A program made the position numbers and the translations under genes. From Candidatus Babelota bacterium (GTDB lineage Bacteria; Babelota; Babeliae; Babelales; JABDEC01): 64,000 nt of DNA. The notes beneath the pieces were generated by a model. It did not search any database and was not told where the DNA came from. It worked only from the letters and a program-made list of their open reading frames with translations. The stretch's first letter is position 1. Each line of letters begins with the position of its first letter. The DNA is taken from positions 1 to 64,000 of the forward strand of contig JABDEC010000004.1 of assembly GCA_013287265.1 (NCBI GenBank), read 5' to 3'. Of the stretch, positions 23,501 to 32,565 are shown one piece after another.

Positions 23501-25330
23501 ATTGCAACTAGTGCAGATGGTATTAATTGGACCGGAGTAGCAAATTCAACAAGCATTTTTTCAATAGCCGGAAATGGTGTAGTTTGGAATGGTTCACAAT
23601 TTGTTGCAGTAGGTCAGGGGACAAATACAATTGCAACAAGTCCGGACGGGTTAACTTGGACGGGTCGTGGAAATATTATGTTTTCATTTGGAAATGATGT
23701 TGCATGGAATGGATCATTATTTGTTGCCGTTGGAAAACCATCTGGTAGTGGCTCAACGAATAATACAATTGCTACAAGTCCGGATGGAATAACATGGACA
23801 GGATTAGGTTCAATAATGTTCAGTCAGGGAAATGCTATTGTTTGGAATGGCACAGTCTGGATTGCTGGCGGTACTCCATCAGGAAGTAATCCTACAAATA
23901 ATAGTTTGGCATACAGTTATGATGGCAAAACATGGATAGGAATAGGAGTTAATAATCCACTTGCTACAAAGGTTTTGGGTTTGGCCTGGAATGGAGAATT
24001 ATTTGTTGCCTGCGGACAAGGAGGAACTAATAATACTTTATCTTACAGCTCAATTGGAACTACTGGTTGGAATACAGGAGTAAATTCGCCTTTTGCATTT
24101 GGAATTGGGCCTGCTGTCAATAACGTAAATTGGAATGGGACAAGATTTGTTGCCGGAGGTGCTAGTATAAATACTACTGTAGCTTATAGCAATGACGGTA
24201 TTCATTGGAATACTGGAAGTCCTTCCGGTCTTTTTTCATCTCAAGGTTACAAAGCTACTTATTCAACAATTGGAAGTTATGCGTTGCCTGCTTTATCAAG
24301 ATGGGTGGCAGTAGGTAAGAGCAATAATATTCTTTATAGCGGGGATGGAATTCATTGGACTGCGGCTTCTTCTCAACCAGTGACTTTTAATGCACAACAA
24401 CAAGCCGCTGTTGCATGGAATGGCAATATGTGGATTGTTGGTGGGGCAAATGGAGCAATGGCTTATAGTTTTGATGGAAATACATGGACCAGCATTATTT
24501 CTCCGTTCACAAACTATTGTGCAGGTATATCATGGAATGGCGTAATGTGGATTGCTGTTGGACTAGGCACTAATACAATTGCTCGTAGTACAGATGGAAT
24601 TAATTGGATTGGAGAGGGAGATCCGTTTGGAGGTGGAACAGGCCAGTCAATTGTATGGAATGGAACTTTATGGGTCGCTGGAGGAAGTGGATTGAATAAT
24701 CCTTTTCTTTATAGTTATGATGGAATAAATTGGACTTCTGGGAGTGGCTCTACAGTGAATACAGCATATTCGATCGCCTGGAACGGTTCAAAGTTTGTTG
24801 CTGTTGGTAGTCCACAAACTAGTTCAACAGGCTTTAGCACAGATGGAATACATTGGAGCGCAGGAACAAATATATTTTCTAATGGTTATGGAGTTACCTG
24901 GAATGGTTCAATATTTGTTGCTGTTGGTCAAGCAGCTGCAGGTGGACAAAACAATACAGTTGCTTTTAGTTCTGATGGAATAAATTGGACGGGCGAAGGT
25001 AATATACTATTCGATACAGCTGGAGGCTATGCAATTGCCTGGGACGGAAAAATATTTATTGCGGTTGGAAATGGCGGGGTTGGTTTCAACAATATAGCAT
25101 TCAGCTCTGATGGAAAAACTTGGACTGGTGAAGGTAATGTATTTACAGTCCCAGTTTCAAGCCCCGGTGATGGACTTGCTGTTGCCACTACAAATGATTA
25201 TCGTGGTTTTATGAGATCATACTTATTAACAACAGGAATTAATCTTGCAGCAGGAGATGTTATTTCTGCAATTGCTCCTGCTTTTTATGATCAATCAATG
25301 ACACAGGCTTCAATAACTTTGAGTACTTAA
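20543..25330 (+). CDS. Giant secreted collagen-like protein with two tandem seven-repeat Asp-box propellers (paralogue 3)
   Basis: 1595 residues, starting two bases after the previous stop; GGAAAT from the last codons of paralogue 2 serves as ribosome site. The signal peptide is followed by [20 protein letters not shown]. Gly-X-Thr triplets span residues ~87-868. The head begins [14 protein letters not shown] and [15 protein letters not shown]. Fourteen repeats ([11 protein letters not shown] to [12 protein letters not shown]) split seven plus seven around [16 protein letters not shown]. The C-terminal [19 protein letters not shown] segment is shared with its sisters. No hairpin terminator is evident in the 77 bases before the outer-membrane protein gene, so read-through is possible. 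Confidence 0.9.
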   Translation: MKNIIKYHLFFLSINFMFSSELQKNEDLINKSFQQNLNEVIRGGVYNNLLIYEGSELIKQNLQVDGNEVILGNLLVGGTINGMVSVGGTGATGTTGTTGSSGGIGTTGTTGFAALGTTGSTGQTGTTGSTGTTGQTGVTGSTGSNQTGSTGIGITGSTGNSGLSIIGTTGTTGTTGSTGSTGSTGDTGATGVGITGTIGFLGFATVGTTGSTGSSGSTGFSGFTGSTGATGIPITGSSGSTGSSTTGISGTVGSTGITGTSGTIGVAGTDAVGTTATTGQTGNSTTGTTGTTGFSGTTGTTGTTGSTGDTGIAIAGSTGQTGNSTTGTTGTTGFSGTTGTTGTTGSTGDTGIAIAGSTGQTGNSSTGTTGTTGFSGTTGFTATTGSTGDTGTATIGTTGQTGNSTTGTTGSTGFSGTTGFTGSTGSTGDTGIATIGTTGQTGNSTTGTTGSIGFSGTTGTNGSVGFTGESGIATTGTTGSTGDTGSTGSTGFTGQTGDTGFAGTTGATGPTGAGILGLSGFTGTTGSTGITGITGQTGDTGTTGSTGITGSTGIGTSGTTGTTGGNFSGSTGTTGSTGQTGDTGLTGTTGFTGFGLTGSTGSIGNTTTGSTGFTGNSGMTGTTGTTGSTGFTGTAGIVGTTGTTGGNTTGTTGQTGDTGLTGIFGTSGTTGTTGIVGTTGTSGNTGLTGSTGTIGTQGFNGTFGTTGTIGQNGTFGTSGTTGTTGFTGITGTSGSTGFTGTTGSTGNSGNTGNTGTTGSIGTAGTTGTTGFTGFTGSTGQTGLTGLTGTIGTVGSTGLSGTTGSIGTTGSTGITGFSGITGSTGFTGSTGTTGTTGQSGFTGKTGSTGITGSTGSTGLSGTSGLTGTLTSEVSFNFQPSTDPTFKEFTYENGGNPFGTNTYLTTGVTFNRINAKFIASITGQNIFTVEKNKLNLWSFGGGGTNSLAYSLDGINWTLVPNSSSIFNSAFGIEWNGQRFVAVGTSPFTIATSADGINWTGVANSTSIFSIAGNGVVWNGSQFVAVGQGTNTIATSPDGLTWTGRGNIMFSFGNDVAWNGSLFVAVGKPSGSGSTNNTIATSPDGITWTGLGSIMFSQGNAIVWNGTVWIAGGTPSGSNPTNNSLAYSYDGKTWIGIGVNNPLATKVLGLAWNGELFVACGQGGTNNTLSYSSIGTTGWNTGVNSPFAFGIGPAVNNVNWNGTRFVAGGASINTTVAYSNDGIHWNTGSPSGLFSSQGYKATYSTIGSYALPALSRWVAVGKSNNILYSGDGIHWTAASSQPVTFNAQQQAAVAWNGNMWIVGGANGAMAYSFDGNTWTSIISPFTNYCAGISWNGVMWIAVGLGTNTIARSTDGINWIGEGDPFGGGTGQSIVWNGTLWVAGGSGLNNPFLYSYDGINWTSGSGSTVNTAYSIAWNGSKFVAVGSPQTSSTGFSTDGIHWSAGTNIFSNGYGVTWNGSIFVAVGQAAAGGQNNTVAFSSDGINWTGEGNILFDTAGGYAIAWDGKIFIAVGNGGVGFNNIAFSSDGKTWTGEGNVFTVPVSSPGDGLAVATTNDYRGFMRSYLLTTGINLAAGDVISAIAPAFYDQSMTQASITLST
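21371..21905. repeat. 120-bp tandem repeat in collagen stalk (4-5 copies, two essentially identical)
   Basis: Units begin near 21371, 21491, 21611, 21731 and 21851. Bases 21372-21480 and 21492-21600 are identical by eye, which marks a very recent duplication or gene conversion. Each unit encodes GNSTTG and GIAIAG-type five-residue breaks plus ten triplets (40 residues). Confidence 0.9.
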
Positions 25331-25407
25331 TAAATTTGATTTTTTTTAAAATAAAGTTTAATTTTTTAAAAATTTATCTAAATTTTGCGAAATAAAATGA
25401 GTAGTTA

Positions 25408-27087
25408 ATGAAGATAATCAAAATTCTTTTTTTAGTTAGCTTTTCTTTGAATGTATTTGCAGATTGTTTTTTTAAAAATTGTGTAACATGTAATGATTGT
25501 GAGATGTTGAGTGAAAATGATTGTGATTTTTTCGGGAAAACTTTTTTTTCGCCACGTCCACAGGATTCAAATTCTGTAAGAAGAATTCTTGGTTATTTTA
25601 ATGAGCAAAATTATTTTGAATCGGATTATGTTAATAAATTAAACATTACAATTCAATATCAAAAAACTTTTAATTCTTCTGACAAACTAGGAAAATGGTT
25701 TTTCTTTAATAAAAAAAATTGTATGTCTGTTGGAATTCCAGGCGATGGTCAAAGTTTTGATGTTGATGGAAGTCAATTTGGTTTAAGTTTAGGGCTTTCA
25801 AGCACTTCAAGTTTAGCTCCCGGAAGTATAGGTAATGTTTGTATTTCTCCGGAAATTGAAAATTTAATTTTTGATTTAGATTTTCATTTTGATTTATGTA
25901 AAATGATGTGTGGTTTATGGACACGAGTTGATATTCCAATCGTTCAAACGAAATATGATCTTAAATTAACAAGCTCAGATTGTAGTTGTTTGAGAAAAAG
26001 TTCAGATTGCGGTTGTGCAATCTCACAAGAGTTAACTGGAAACCTTTTTCCTGCAGGATTGTTCTCAACAGATTGTACTACAACAAAATCTCCTTATAAC
26101 TCCATTTGCGAAGCATTAAAAGGAGATTTAGGATTTGGTGTTATTCCTCCATTAGAATGTGGAAAATATCCGTTAAAACCGTTAAAGAAAACAGGAGTTG
26201 CGGGCATTCATTTTGATGTTGGTTATGATTTTTATGACAAAGATTGCGCTCATTTGGCATTAAGTGTTCATTATGTTGTGCCAACCGGAAACAGGCCAAT
26301 GGCAAAATATGTTTTTGAACCAATTGTTGGCGCAAATAAATGTTGGCAAGTTGGGGCGGCGATTGAGGCTTTTTGTATAACTGAAACTTATGATAAAAAA
26401 CAAATAGGTCTTTATCTTTATGCGATCGGAACACATTTGTATAAAGCTGAACAATATAGACTGTTTTCTTTAAAAAATAATGGTACTGGAAGCCAGTATT
26501 TGTTATTGAAAAATTATGACCCAAATTCAATAACGATAGAATCTGGTGAACGTACAGCAAATATTTTATGTGGTAAAACTAAAATTGGCGCAAATTTTAT
26601 GTTTGACGGTTCGGTAATGATCCAATTAAAAGGTTGTGATTATTTTTTTGATATTGGTTATAATTTTTGGCTTAGAACAAAAGAAAGAAAAAGCGAAGAT
26701 ACTTGTTTAAGAAATTTTTTAAAAGACGAATATTCTGTTAAGGGAAATCAATTTTTTTCAAATTCAGATGAATTTGATTGCGTACCTACATGTGAATATA
26801 ATACGACAACTGCGAGTAAATCAACAATTTCACACGCTGCGGCTGAGGATGTAGATTCAAGTGGAAATTCTCAACCAGTTTTTTTAACGCCAAATGATAT
26901 TAATTTTACAACTCCATTACATCCGGGAGCTATGACACATAAATTTTTTGCAGCCCTTGGAAGTAATTTTGCATTTGCAAATGGCTGTCCTGGATTTGCA
27001 TTAATTTCAGGTGAAGTTGAATTTGCAGGAAATGGCGCATCATTAAGTCAATGGGGAGTTATTTTACAGGCAGGAATAAATTATTAG
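25408..27087 (+). CDS. Cys-rich outer-membrane beta-barrel protein (putative)
   Basis: 559 residues with a signal peptide (MKIIKILFLVSFSLNVFA). The mature protein opens with a Cys cluster (DCFFKNCVTCNDCEM) and has about 25 cysteines in all, including SDCSCLRKSSDCGC. Alternating polar/hydrophobic stretches, many Gly/Asn turns and a final GVILQAGINY with a C-terminal aromatic residue fit an outer-membrane beta-barrel. I do not recognise a named family. Abundant extracellular Cys recalls disulfide-linked envelope proteins such as those of Chlamydia, but there is no evident sequence match. It follows the giant surface-protein operon and is convergent with yicC. Confidence 0.7.
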   Translation: MKIIKILFLVSFSLNVFADCFFKNCVTCNDCEMLSENDCDFFGKTFFSPRPQDSNSVRRILGYFNEQNYFESDYVNKLNITIQYQKTFNSSDKLGKWFFFNKKNCMSVGIPGDGQSFDVDGSQFGLSLGLSSTSSLAPGSIGNVCISPEIENLIFDLDFHFDLCKMMCGLWTRVDIPIVQTKYDLKLTSSDCSCLRKSSDCGCAISQELTGNLFPAGLFSTDCTTTKSPYNSICEALKGDLGFGVIPPLECGKYPLKPLKKTGVAGIHFDVGYDFYDKDCAHLALSVHYVVPTGNRPMAKYVFEPIVGANKCWQVGAAIEAFCITETYDKKQIGLYLYAIGTHLYKAEQYRLFSLKNNGTGSQYLLLKNYDPNSITIESGERTANILCGKTKIGANFMFDGSVMIQLKGCDYFFDIGYNFWLRTKERKSEDTCLRNFLKDEYSVKGNQFFSNSDEFDCVPTCEYNTTTASKSTISHAAAEDVDSSGNSQPVFLTPNDINFTTPLHPGAMTHKFFAALGSNFAFANGCPGFALISGEVEFAGNGASLSQWGVILQAGINY

Positions 27088-27145
27088 TCATTTGTTTATA
27101 TTTTTTTCAATGTCTTGAAATAAATGGGTTTTACTAATTGAATTT

Positions 27146-28036
27146 TTAAACAATATTTTGAACCTGTTCGCGTGATTTTTCGATCTCCACTTTTATTGAT
27201 ATAGCCAATTCAATAATTTGTGCACTTGGAGTTTTTGAAGTTATTGTATTAATTTCTCTTGCTAGTTCTTGCAAAGTAAAATCAAGTTGCTTTCCTTTTT
27301 CAATTACTGAAGAAAAAATTAAATTTGTTATGCTATGCAGATGTGATTTAAATCTTACAATTTCTTCATGTATATCCATTTTATCAAGAGTAAGAAAAAG
27401 TGTTTGCAATTGTTGATCTGAAATATTATTGTCCAAATTTTTAAGCTCATTAATTTTTTTACTGATTTTTTCTTTGTATTCTTCTAAAATAATTTTTGAC
27501 TGTTTTTCTATTAAATCAATTTTTTGTTTCATTGAATTTATGCGATCTTCAAGATCATTTTGTAATGATAAACCTTCTTTATTTCTTTCCTCGATTAAAT
27601 CATTAATTAATTCATTAAAAATAGTAAAAATCAATTCTTTGTTTTGACCTTCAATTCCTTTTTCTTCAATTGTAAAAATATTTGGTAATTTTAAAATATC
27701 AGATAAGGATACTTCATCTTTAAAATTAAATTTTTGTTTAATTTTATTTGCTGCAATTACGTAACCATTTATTGTCGATGTTGCCGGTTCAATTGAAATT
27801 TTAAAAGCATTTGTGTCAGTTAAATGAATTGTAAAATAAATTTGTCCGCGGTTTAATTTCGATTTTAGGATTCTTATAAAATCAGTTTCAAATTGATTAA
27901 ATGCAAAAGGTAATTTACTGGTGACATCAAAATATCTAGAATTTAAAGATTTTAAACTGAGCGTCAATTTAATTTTAGTCTCTTCATTTTCCAGAACTAA
28001 TGATTTTGATGCAAAACCGGTCATACTTTGAATCAT
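27146..28036 (-). CDS. yicC: YicC-family endoribonuclease
   Basis: 296 residues, typical for the family. The N-terminus MIQSMTGFASKSL and the LKSLNSRYFDVTSKLP segment are hallmarks of the YicC N-terminal domain. The C-terminal half (DKMDIHEEIVRFKSHL, KGKQLDFTLQELAREINT) is the DUF1732 part. YicC proteins are RNA endonucleases involved in mRNA or sRNA turnover. It lies 9 bases downstream of yebC on the same strand, so the two are probably cotranscribed. Confidence 0.93.
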   Translation of the reverse strand: MIQSMTGFASKSLVLENEETKIKLTLSLKSLNSRYFDVTSKLPFAFNQFETDFIRILKSKLNRGQIYFTIHLTDTNAFKISIEPATSTINGYVIAANKIKQKFNFKDEVSLSDILKLPNIFTIEEKGIEGQNKELIFTIFNELINDLIEERNKEGLSLQNDLEDRINSMKQKIDLIEKQSKIILEEYKEKISKKINELKNLDNNISDQQLQTLFLTLDKMDIHEEIVRFKSHLHSITNLIFSSVIEKGKQLDFTLQELAREINTITSKTPSAQIIELAISIKVEIEKSREQVQNIV

Positions 28037-28045
28037 TTTGAAACC

Positions 28046-28762
28046 TTACTCTAAATTCGTGTAAACATTTTGAACATCTTCTAAATCTTCAATTTCATTT
28101 AAGAATTCATAAGCTTTTTCTTGGCTTACTTCATCTAATTTTAAACTATTTTTGGCAACCCATTCAATATCTGCACTTAAAACTTGTAAACCAAGTTTAC
28201 TTAATGCTTCTTTTATATTTTCAATCGATTTAATATCAGAAGTTATAAAAAATGTACCTTCATCAAGCGAAATTTCAGAAATGTCATGATCAAACAATTT
28301 TTCTAATAATTCGTCTTCAGTAATTCCGTTTGATTTAGCTTTTATTATGCCCTTTTTTTCAAACATCCAATTTACGGCACCATGTTCTGCTAAATTTCCA
28401 CCTTTTTGCGTAAATATTCTTCTTATGTCTGCCACTGACCTGTTTTTATTATCAGTCAGAACCTCAACAATTACCGCAATTCCACTTGGTCCATAACCTT
28501 CGTACGTATGTTGCTCATAACTAACACCAGGGAGTTCGCCAGTTCCTTTTTTTATTGCGCGGGTTGCATTTTCAATAGGCATATTTATTTCTTTTGCTTT
28601 TTCCAAAAGAGTTCTTAACCGAGGATTTCCATTTGGGTCTCCGCCTCCTATTTTGGCTGCAACAGTTATTTCTTTTATCAATTTTGTAAAAGCTTTTCCT
28701 CTTTTTGAATCAAGAATAGCTTTTTTATGTTTAATTTGTTTCCATTTAGAATGACCTGCCAT
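28046..28762 (-). CDS. yebC: YebC/PmpR family protein
   Basis: I start at the ATG at 28762 (MAGHSKWKQIKHKK, the universal family N-terminus), preceded by AAGGAT. The longer frame to 28813 adds 17 unrelated residues. At 238 residues it is the usual length. GGGDPNGNPRLRTLLEKAK, YEGYGPSGIAVIVEVLTDN and the KGGNLAEHGAVNWMF stretch are diagnostic. The family was named as a transcriptional regulator; recent work links members to relief of ribosome stalling on proline tracts. First gene of a yebC-yicC operon. Confidence 0.95.
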   Translation of the reverse strand: MAGHSKWKQIKHKKAILDSKRGKAFTKLIKEITVAAKIGGGDPNGNPRLRTLLEKAKEINMPIENATRAIKKGTGELPGVSYEQHTYEGYGPSGIAVIVEVLTDNKNRSVADIRRIFTQKGGNLAEHGAVNWMFEKKGIIKAKSNGITEDELLEKLFDHDISEISLDEGTFFITSDIKSIENIKEALSKLGLQVLSADIEWVAKNSLKLDEVSQEKAYEFLNEIEDLEDVQNVYTNLE

Positions 28763-28925
28763 CAATATCCTTAAAAAATATATTTTTATATATCTTGAAT
28801 TTGCGCAATACAAGATTATTTCGAAGGCTTTATTTAAATTTTATTTTATCTTTTTAAATTATTTTTGTGAAGTTGGCATTAATAGAAACATATCTGTGAT
28901 GCAGATGCGTTAACAGTAAATTGTT

Positions 28926-28955
28926 GAGGCTTGGAAAAATCCAAGCCTCTTTTTT
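28926..28955 (+). terminator. Strong terminator on the plus strand without an upstream plus-strand gene
   Basis: GAGGCTTGGA (28926-28935) pairs with TCCAAGCCTC (28940-28949) around AAAA and is followed by six T. Only the plus orientation has the T tract. The genes on both sides are on the minus strand, so it may end a small RNA arising within about 28815-28925. Alternatively the hairpin may serve the minus-strand gene despite lacking a T tract. Confidence 0.75.
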
Positions 28956-28958
28956 GTT

Positions 28959-29549
28959 CTATAAAATTACACAAGTTGATGTATGCATCGCTAACACTTT
29001 TTTCATCATTTCATTTCCTTTGATAAAATCATGTATATTTAACGGAATATCTTCTTCTTGTAATAATACTAATTTCGCATCTGCTTTATTTTTCAGCAAA
29101 TAAGTAAAAATATTCAAGAATTGTTTTTGAGCTGCAATCATTAATGGAGTCAAAGAATATTGATTTTCCCTTTTATTGATGTCTGCACCATGTTTAAGTA
29201 ATAGATCAACAACACTTAAATATCCTTTTTGACAAGCAAAATACAATGCAGTAGCTTTTGCCGATGATACATCTAAGATTGGAAAATGAGAAAGATTGTT
29301 AATGACTTCTGCACGCATTTCTTCGCTATCTATTTTTGTTAATTCAAGAATAACTAAATCTAATGCAGTACTCTCATTGTGCTGATTTATTGCTTCAACA
29401 ATTTTTTGAGAATGAATAGGAACATAAACTTCATGTCGATGTAAACTAGTTGTTAATCTTTGAAGAAGTTCTTGATCTTCCCCAACTTTTTGATCTAAAG
29501 CCAATGAATTTGAAGCTAAAAATAAAGATATAATAATTCTAATTTTCAT
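28959..29549 (-). CDS. Secreted ankyrin-repeat protein ending in a CaaX box (CVIL)
   Basis: 196 residues. A signal peptide (MKIRIIISLFLASNSLA) precedes a helical region. Ankyrin repeats lie at about residues 90-165 (KATALYFACQKGYLSVVDLL, HGADINKRENQYSLTPLM, IAAQKQFLNIFTYLL). The last four residues, Cys-Val-Ile-Leu, form a textbook CaaX box for geranylgeranylation by eukaryotic enzymes. Bacteria lack these enzymes, so an effector that is lipidated inside the host is a reasonable inference; Legionella AnkB is a known ankyrin/CaaX example. Divergent from nothing close upstream; ruvB lies 220 bases beyond. Confidence 0.8.
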   Translation of the reverse strand: MKIRIIISLFLASNSLALDQKVGEDQELLQRLTTSLHRHEVYVPIHSQKIVEAINQHNESTALDLVILELTKIDSEEMRAEVINNLSHFPILDVSSAKATALYFACQKGYLSVVDLLLKHGADINKRENQYSLTPLMIAAQKQFLNIFTYLLKNKADAKLVLLQEEDIPLNIHDFIKGNEMMKKVLAMHTSTCVIL

Positions 29550-29769
29550 TTTTGTTGTCCTTAAATTTTAAAATTAAAGATTTTTTTATGATAATGTCAT
29601 AAATATTAAAAAATAATATTTATGAAAACAAGATTTGAATTTGAAAAAAAATAAATTTAGGCCAATGGCCAATTGAAAATTAGAAGCAAGAAAGATTGTA
29701 AGATAAGATTTTTGAATTTTAAAATAACTTTATTCATATTTTAAAAATTATATTGAATTAAATAATTAA

Positions 29770-30792
29770 TCAAGAAATCATTTTCTGGCCAAAATATTTA
29801 TTTTTTAAATACGGTTGAATTTTGTATGGAATTTGTCTTCCGCGAGCAGTTTTTTCTAAAAAACCTTGCCTGAGCAAGAATGGTTCATAAACTGTTTCTA
29901 TTGTTTCAGCGTCATCGCCAATTAAAGATGCCAGTGTTTCAAGTCCTGCAGGTCCACCATTAAAATTTTCTAATATTTTTTTTAATAATAAATTATCGAT
30001 CTGATTTAGTCCGTCTTTATCAATTCCTAAAAATGATAAAGCCTTTTCTACTAATTTATCATCTGCAATATTTTCATTATTAACTTGCGCAAAATCTCGA
30101 ACTCTTCTTAAAATTTTTTTTGCAATTCTTGGAGTCCCGCGCGCGCATTTGCCAATTAACATTGCCGAATTTTCAGAGATTTTTAAATTTAAAAAATTAG
30201 AACTTTGTAAAACAATCTGACAAAGATCTTCTTGTGTATAAAAATCTAATCTTTCAATAATACCGAACCTACTTCTTAAAGGCGCAGAGATCATGCCTGA
30301 TTTTGTAGTTGCGCCAATTAGAGTAAATGAATTAATTGGTAAATTTACAGTTTTTGCTCCTGCTCCTTGTCCAATTATTACATCAACACGGAAATGTTCC
30401 ATTGCGCTATAAAGAACTTCTTCTACGTTTGACGGCATTCTGTGAATTTCATCAATAAATAAAATATCGCGAGATTCAAGTCCTGACAAAATTGCTACTA
30501 AATCACCAGTGCGTTCCAACATTGGACCACTGCAAATTTTTATTCCGACTTGCATTACATTTGCCATAATTTGAGAAAGTGTTGTTTTGCCAAGCCCTGG
30601 AGGACCAAAAAGTAAAAGATGATCAAGCGCTTCATTGCGCATCTTTGCGGCTGTAGTATAGATTGATAATTTTTCTTTTAATTCTTTCTGACCAAGATAA
30701 TCATCAAAATTTTTAGGGATAAAATCCGTTGATTTCTCTTCGGCAGTTTCTTGTAATGTTAGATATTGAAATTGTTCAATTTCATTTTTCAT
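29770..30792 (-). CDS. ruvB: Holliday junction branch migration ATPase RuvB
   Basis: 340 residues, the normal length. The protein opens with a family-typical PKNFDDYLGQKELKEKL segment. It has Walker A GPPGLGKTT (about residue 64), Walker B with ILFIDEIHRM, sensor 1 GATTKSGMISAPLRSRFG and the winged-helix arginine region (KTARGRQIPYK). RuvB hexamers pump DNA through a RuvA-bound four-way junction in recombinational repair. ruvA and ruvC are not in this window. rodA lies 72 bases upstream on the same strand. Confidence 0.97.
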   Translation of the reverse strand: MKNEIEQFQYLTLQETAEEKSTDFIPKNFDDYLGQKELKEKLSIYTTAAKMRNEALDHLLLFGPPGLGKTTLSQIMANVMQVGIKICSGPMLERTGDLVAILSGLESRDILFIDEIHRMPSNVEEVLYSAMEHFRVDVIIGQGAGAKTVNLPINSFTLIGATTKSGMISAPLRSRFGIIERLDFYTQEDLCQIVLQSSNFLNLKISENSAMLIGKCARGTPRIAKKILRRVRDFAQVNNENIADDKLVEKALSFLGIDKDGLNQIDNLLLKKILENFNGGPAGLETLASLIGDDAETIETVYEPFLLRQGFLEKTARGRQIPYKIQPYLKNKYFGQKMIS

Positions 30793-30864
30793 AAAATAAT
30801 TTTTTAAATTTAAAAATCTACTTTAAATATTTTGTAACTTTTTTATATTTTTAAAGCAATATAT

Positions 30865-31950
30865 TTAATGGTTTCTTATTAAAATGCTGTTAATCCAACC
30901 AAGGCTGGCAAGAGTTGTCCATAGATGACTGATTCCATAACTCATTAATGGCAAAGGAATTCCGACAGACGGTAATAAATTTGTCACCATAAAAATGTTA
31001 ATGAATGTTGATAAAATAATCGGAACTAAAAGTCCTGTTGCAAGTAATTTATCAAAAAATGAATTTATATTCTGTATATTTAAAATTATTCTTAAAAAAA
31101 ACAAAAAAAACAAAAATAATAATAGAAATGCGCCTAAAAAACCTATTTCTTCACAAAGAACTGAAAAGATAAAGTCCGTTCTTCCTTCAGGTAAAAAGCC
31201 TAACTTACTTTGAGTTCCATTTAAAATTCCTTTTCCTGTAAATCCGCCTGAACCTATCGCAATTGTTGATTGCTCTATTTGATATCTTTCTTTTTGTTTA
31301 TCGCCTGAACCAAAAAAAACTTCAATTCTTTTTTTTTGATAATCTTTTAAAAATTTCCATGAAATTGGAGTTGTAATTAAGACCGATAAAAATGTCCAGA
31401 TAAAAAAACTTTTTTTAATTCCAGCAAGCCAGAATAATATCATCCCCGAAAAAAGAATTATTAAAGCAGTTCCAAGATCAGGTTGTTTTGCAATTAAAAC
31501 AAAACTAAAACACAATATTAAGAAAATGTTTTTAAAGTCTTTAAAATTATAATCGGCATTAAATTTTTTGCTTTCCAGAAAGAAGACAAAATATGCAGGA
31601 AAAAATAATTTAACAATTTCTGAGGGTTGAAATCCAATTATACCTAAATTTATCCATCTTTGACCACCTTTTCCTATTGATCCTTTTAATAATGTTAAAA
31701 TTAACAAACAAATCATTAAATAATAAAAAAAATATCCCCAACGACATAATTTTTTATAATCAATAAATGAAAAGATAAAATAGATTATAATACCAGAAAT
31801 AATTCCAAAAAATTGTTTTTTAAAGAAAATGGAAAATGGTTGAGATGTGCTGTAAGTTGCGCTGTATACAAATAAAAGTCCCGTAAGAGAAATTAATGTT
31901 ATGATTGAAAATGTAAACCAATCAAAATAACGTAAATATCTTTTTAACAT
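30865..31950 (-). CDS. rodA: Rod-shape peptidoglycan polymerase RodA (SEDS family)
   Basis: I use the ATG at 31950 (MLKRYLRYFDWFTF), giving 361 residues. The longer GTG start at 31995 would run through a palindromic repeat. About ten membrane spans are visible, with SEDS hallmarks: KGGQRWINLG, GFQPSEIVK, QPDLGTALII, LPEGRTDFIFSVLCEE and PLPLMSYGISHLWTTL. RodA is the glycosyltransferase that polymerises lipid II during lateral wall growth, usually with a class B PBP. Its presence implies a peptidoglycan wall. FtsW is the alternative family member, but RodA fits the GIPLPLMSYG region well. Confidence 0.93.
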   Translation of the reverse strand: MLKRYLRYFDWFTFSIITLISLTGLLFVYSATYSTSQPFSIFFKKQFFGIISGIIIYFIFSFIDYKKLCRWGYFFYYLMICLLILTLLKGSIGKGGQRWINLGIIGFQPSEIVKLFFPAYFVFFLESKKFNADYNFKDFKNIFLILCFSFVLIAKQPDLGTALIILFSGMILFWLAGIKKSFFIWTFLSVLITTPISWKFLKDYQKKRIEVFFGSGDKQKERYQIEQSTIAIGSGGFTGKGILNGTQSKLGFLPEGRTDFIFSVLCEEIGFLGAFLLLFLFFLFFLRIILNIQNINSFFDKLLATGLLVPIILSTFINIFMVTNLLPSVGIPLPLMSYGISHLWTTLASLGWINSILIRNH

Positions 31951-31962
31951 ACATTCTGATGA

Positions 31963-32006
31963 ATCTCTCGATACAATTTTTCTGCGAAAAATCACTCGAG
32001 ATGATT
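31963..32006. repeat. REP-like palindrome, copy A
   Basis: The outer arm ATCTCTCGATACA and inner arm CACTCGAGATGATT flank an inner stem ATTTTTC-TGC-GAAAAAT. TCTCGA pairs with TCGAGA to give a hairpin. Copy B at 32136 faces it in inverted orientation. Confidence 0.85.
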
Positions 32007-32135
32007 AATTAATTCTTTTTTTAATAACCATTAATCTTTTATTTTCTTAAATTTTTCGTTTCATAGCTCTGTTGAATACATCATTATCTACAAATGAGTA
32101 TTTGTTTATGAGAAAATTTAAGGATTAATTCAAAT

Positions 32136-32177
32136 AATCATCTCGAGTGTCGCCTAAGGCGGTGTATCGAGAGATTC
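32136..32177. repeat. REP-like palindrome, copy B (inverted relative to A)
   Basis: It has the same outer and inner arms as copy A on the opposite strand, but the inner stem is CGCC-TAA-GGCG. Seventeen bases (ATGAATCTCTCGATACA) are shared with copy A at the outer boundary. About 130 AT-rich bases lie between A and B and hold no gene. Confidence 0.85.
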
Positions 32178-32216
32178 ATTAATTCTAAGATATTTAATAT
32201 TTTTGTGAATTAAATT

Positions 32217-32477
32217 CTATTTCTTCTTTTTTCTCAATGTTGATTTTTTAGTTTCTTTTTCAAGAATTTCTTCTTCCGCTTGCCATTTGTGATGCGTCAT
32301 TTCAGGTTTTCTTGATAATTGTTTATCTCTTAAATGGTTTTCTGCATGTTGAATTTCTTCCACCAATCTATTGTGATCGAATGGATTTGGTCTTCTGAAA
32401 AAATTTGATTGTGGTTTTTTTTTGAATCTGACTTTTTGACCACGTCTTCTGAAATGTGATACTTTTGATCTTGCCAT
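32217..32477 (-). CDS. Small highly basic protein, unknown
   Basis: 86 residues, rich in Lys and Arg at both ends (MARSKVSHFRRRGQKVRFKK; final LRKKKK), with an acidic-helical middle (LVEEIQHAENHLRDKQL). A good AAGGATG ribosome site precedes the ATG. The charge suggests binding to RNA, DNA or ribosomes. I do not recognise a family, and it is not a clear match to any ribosomal protein I know. Confidence 0.7.
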   Translation of the reverse strand: MARSKVSHFRRRGQKVRFKKKPQSNFFRRPNPFDHNRLVEEIQHAENHLRDKQLSRKPEMTHHKWQAEEEILEKETKKSTLRKKKK

Positions 32478-32565
32478 TATTTCATCCTTTTTTATTTCAT
32501 TTATGTTAATTTTAGATTATCAAATTTAATCGTATTTTTGCAATAGATTATAATCAGGAGATAAT

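Noticed and set aside
31951-31995. Extended rodA start through the palindrome
   Set aside because: The added residues are encoded by repeat DNA and are not seen in RodA proteins.
32549-32554. TATAAT directly before the CaaX gene at 32566
   Set aside because: It would start transcription inside the ribosome site, and there is no matching -35.
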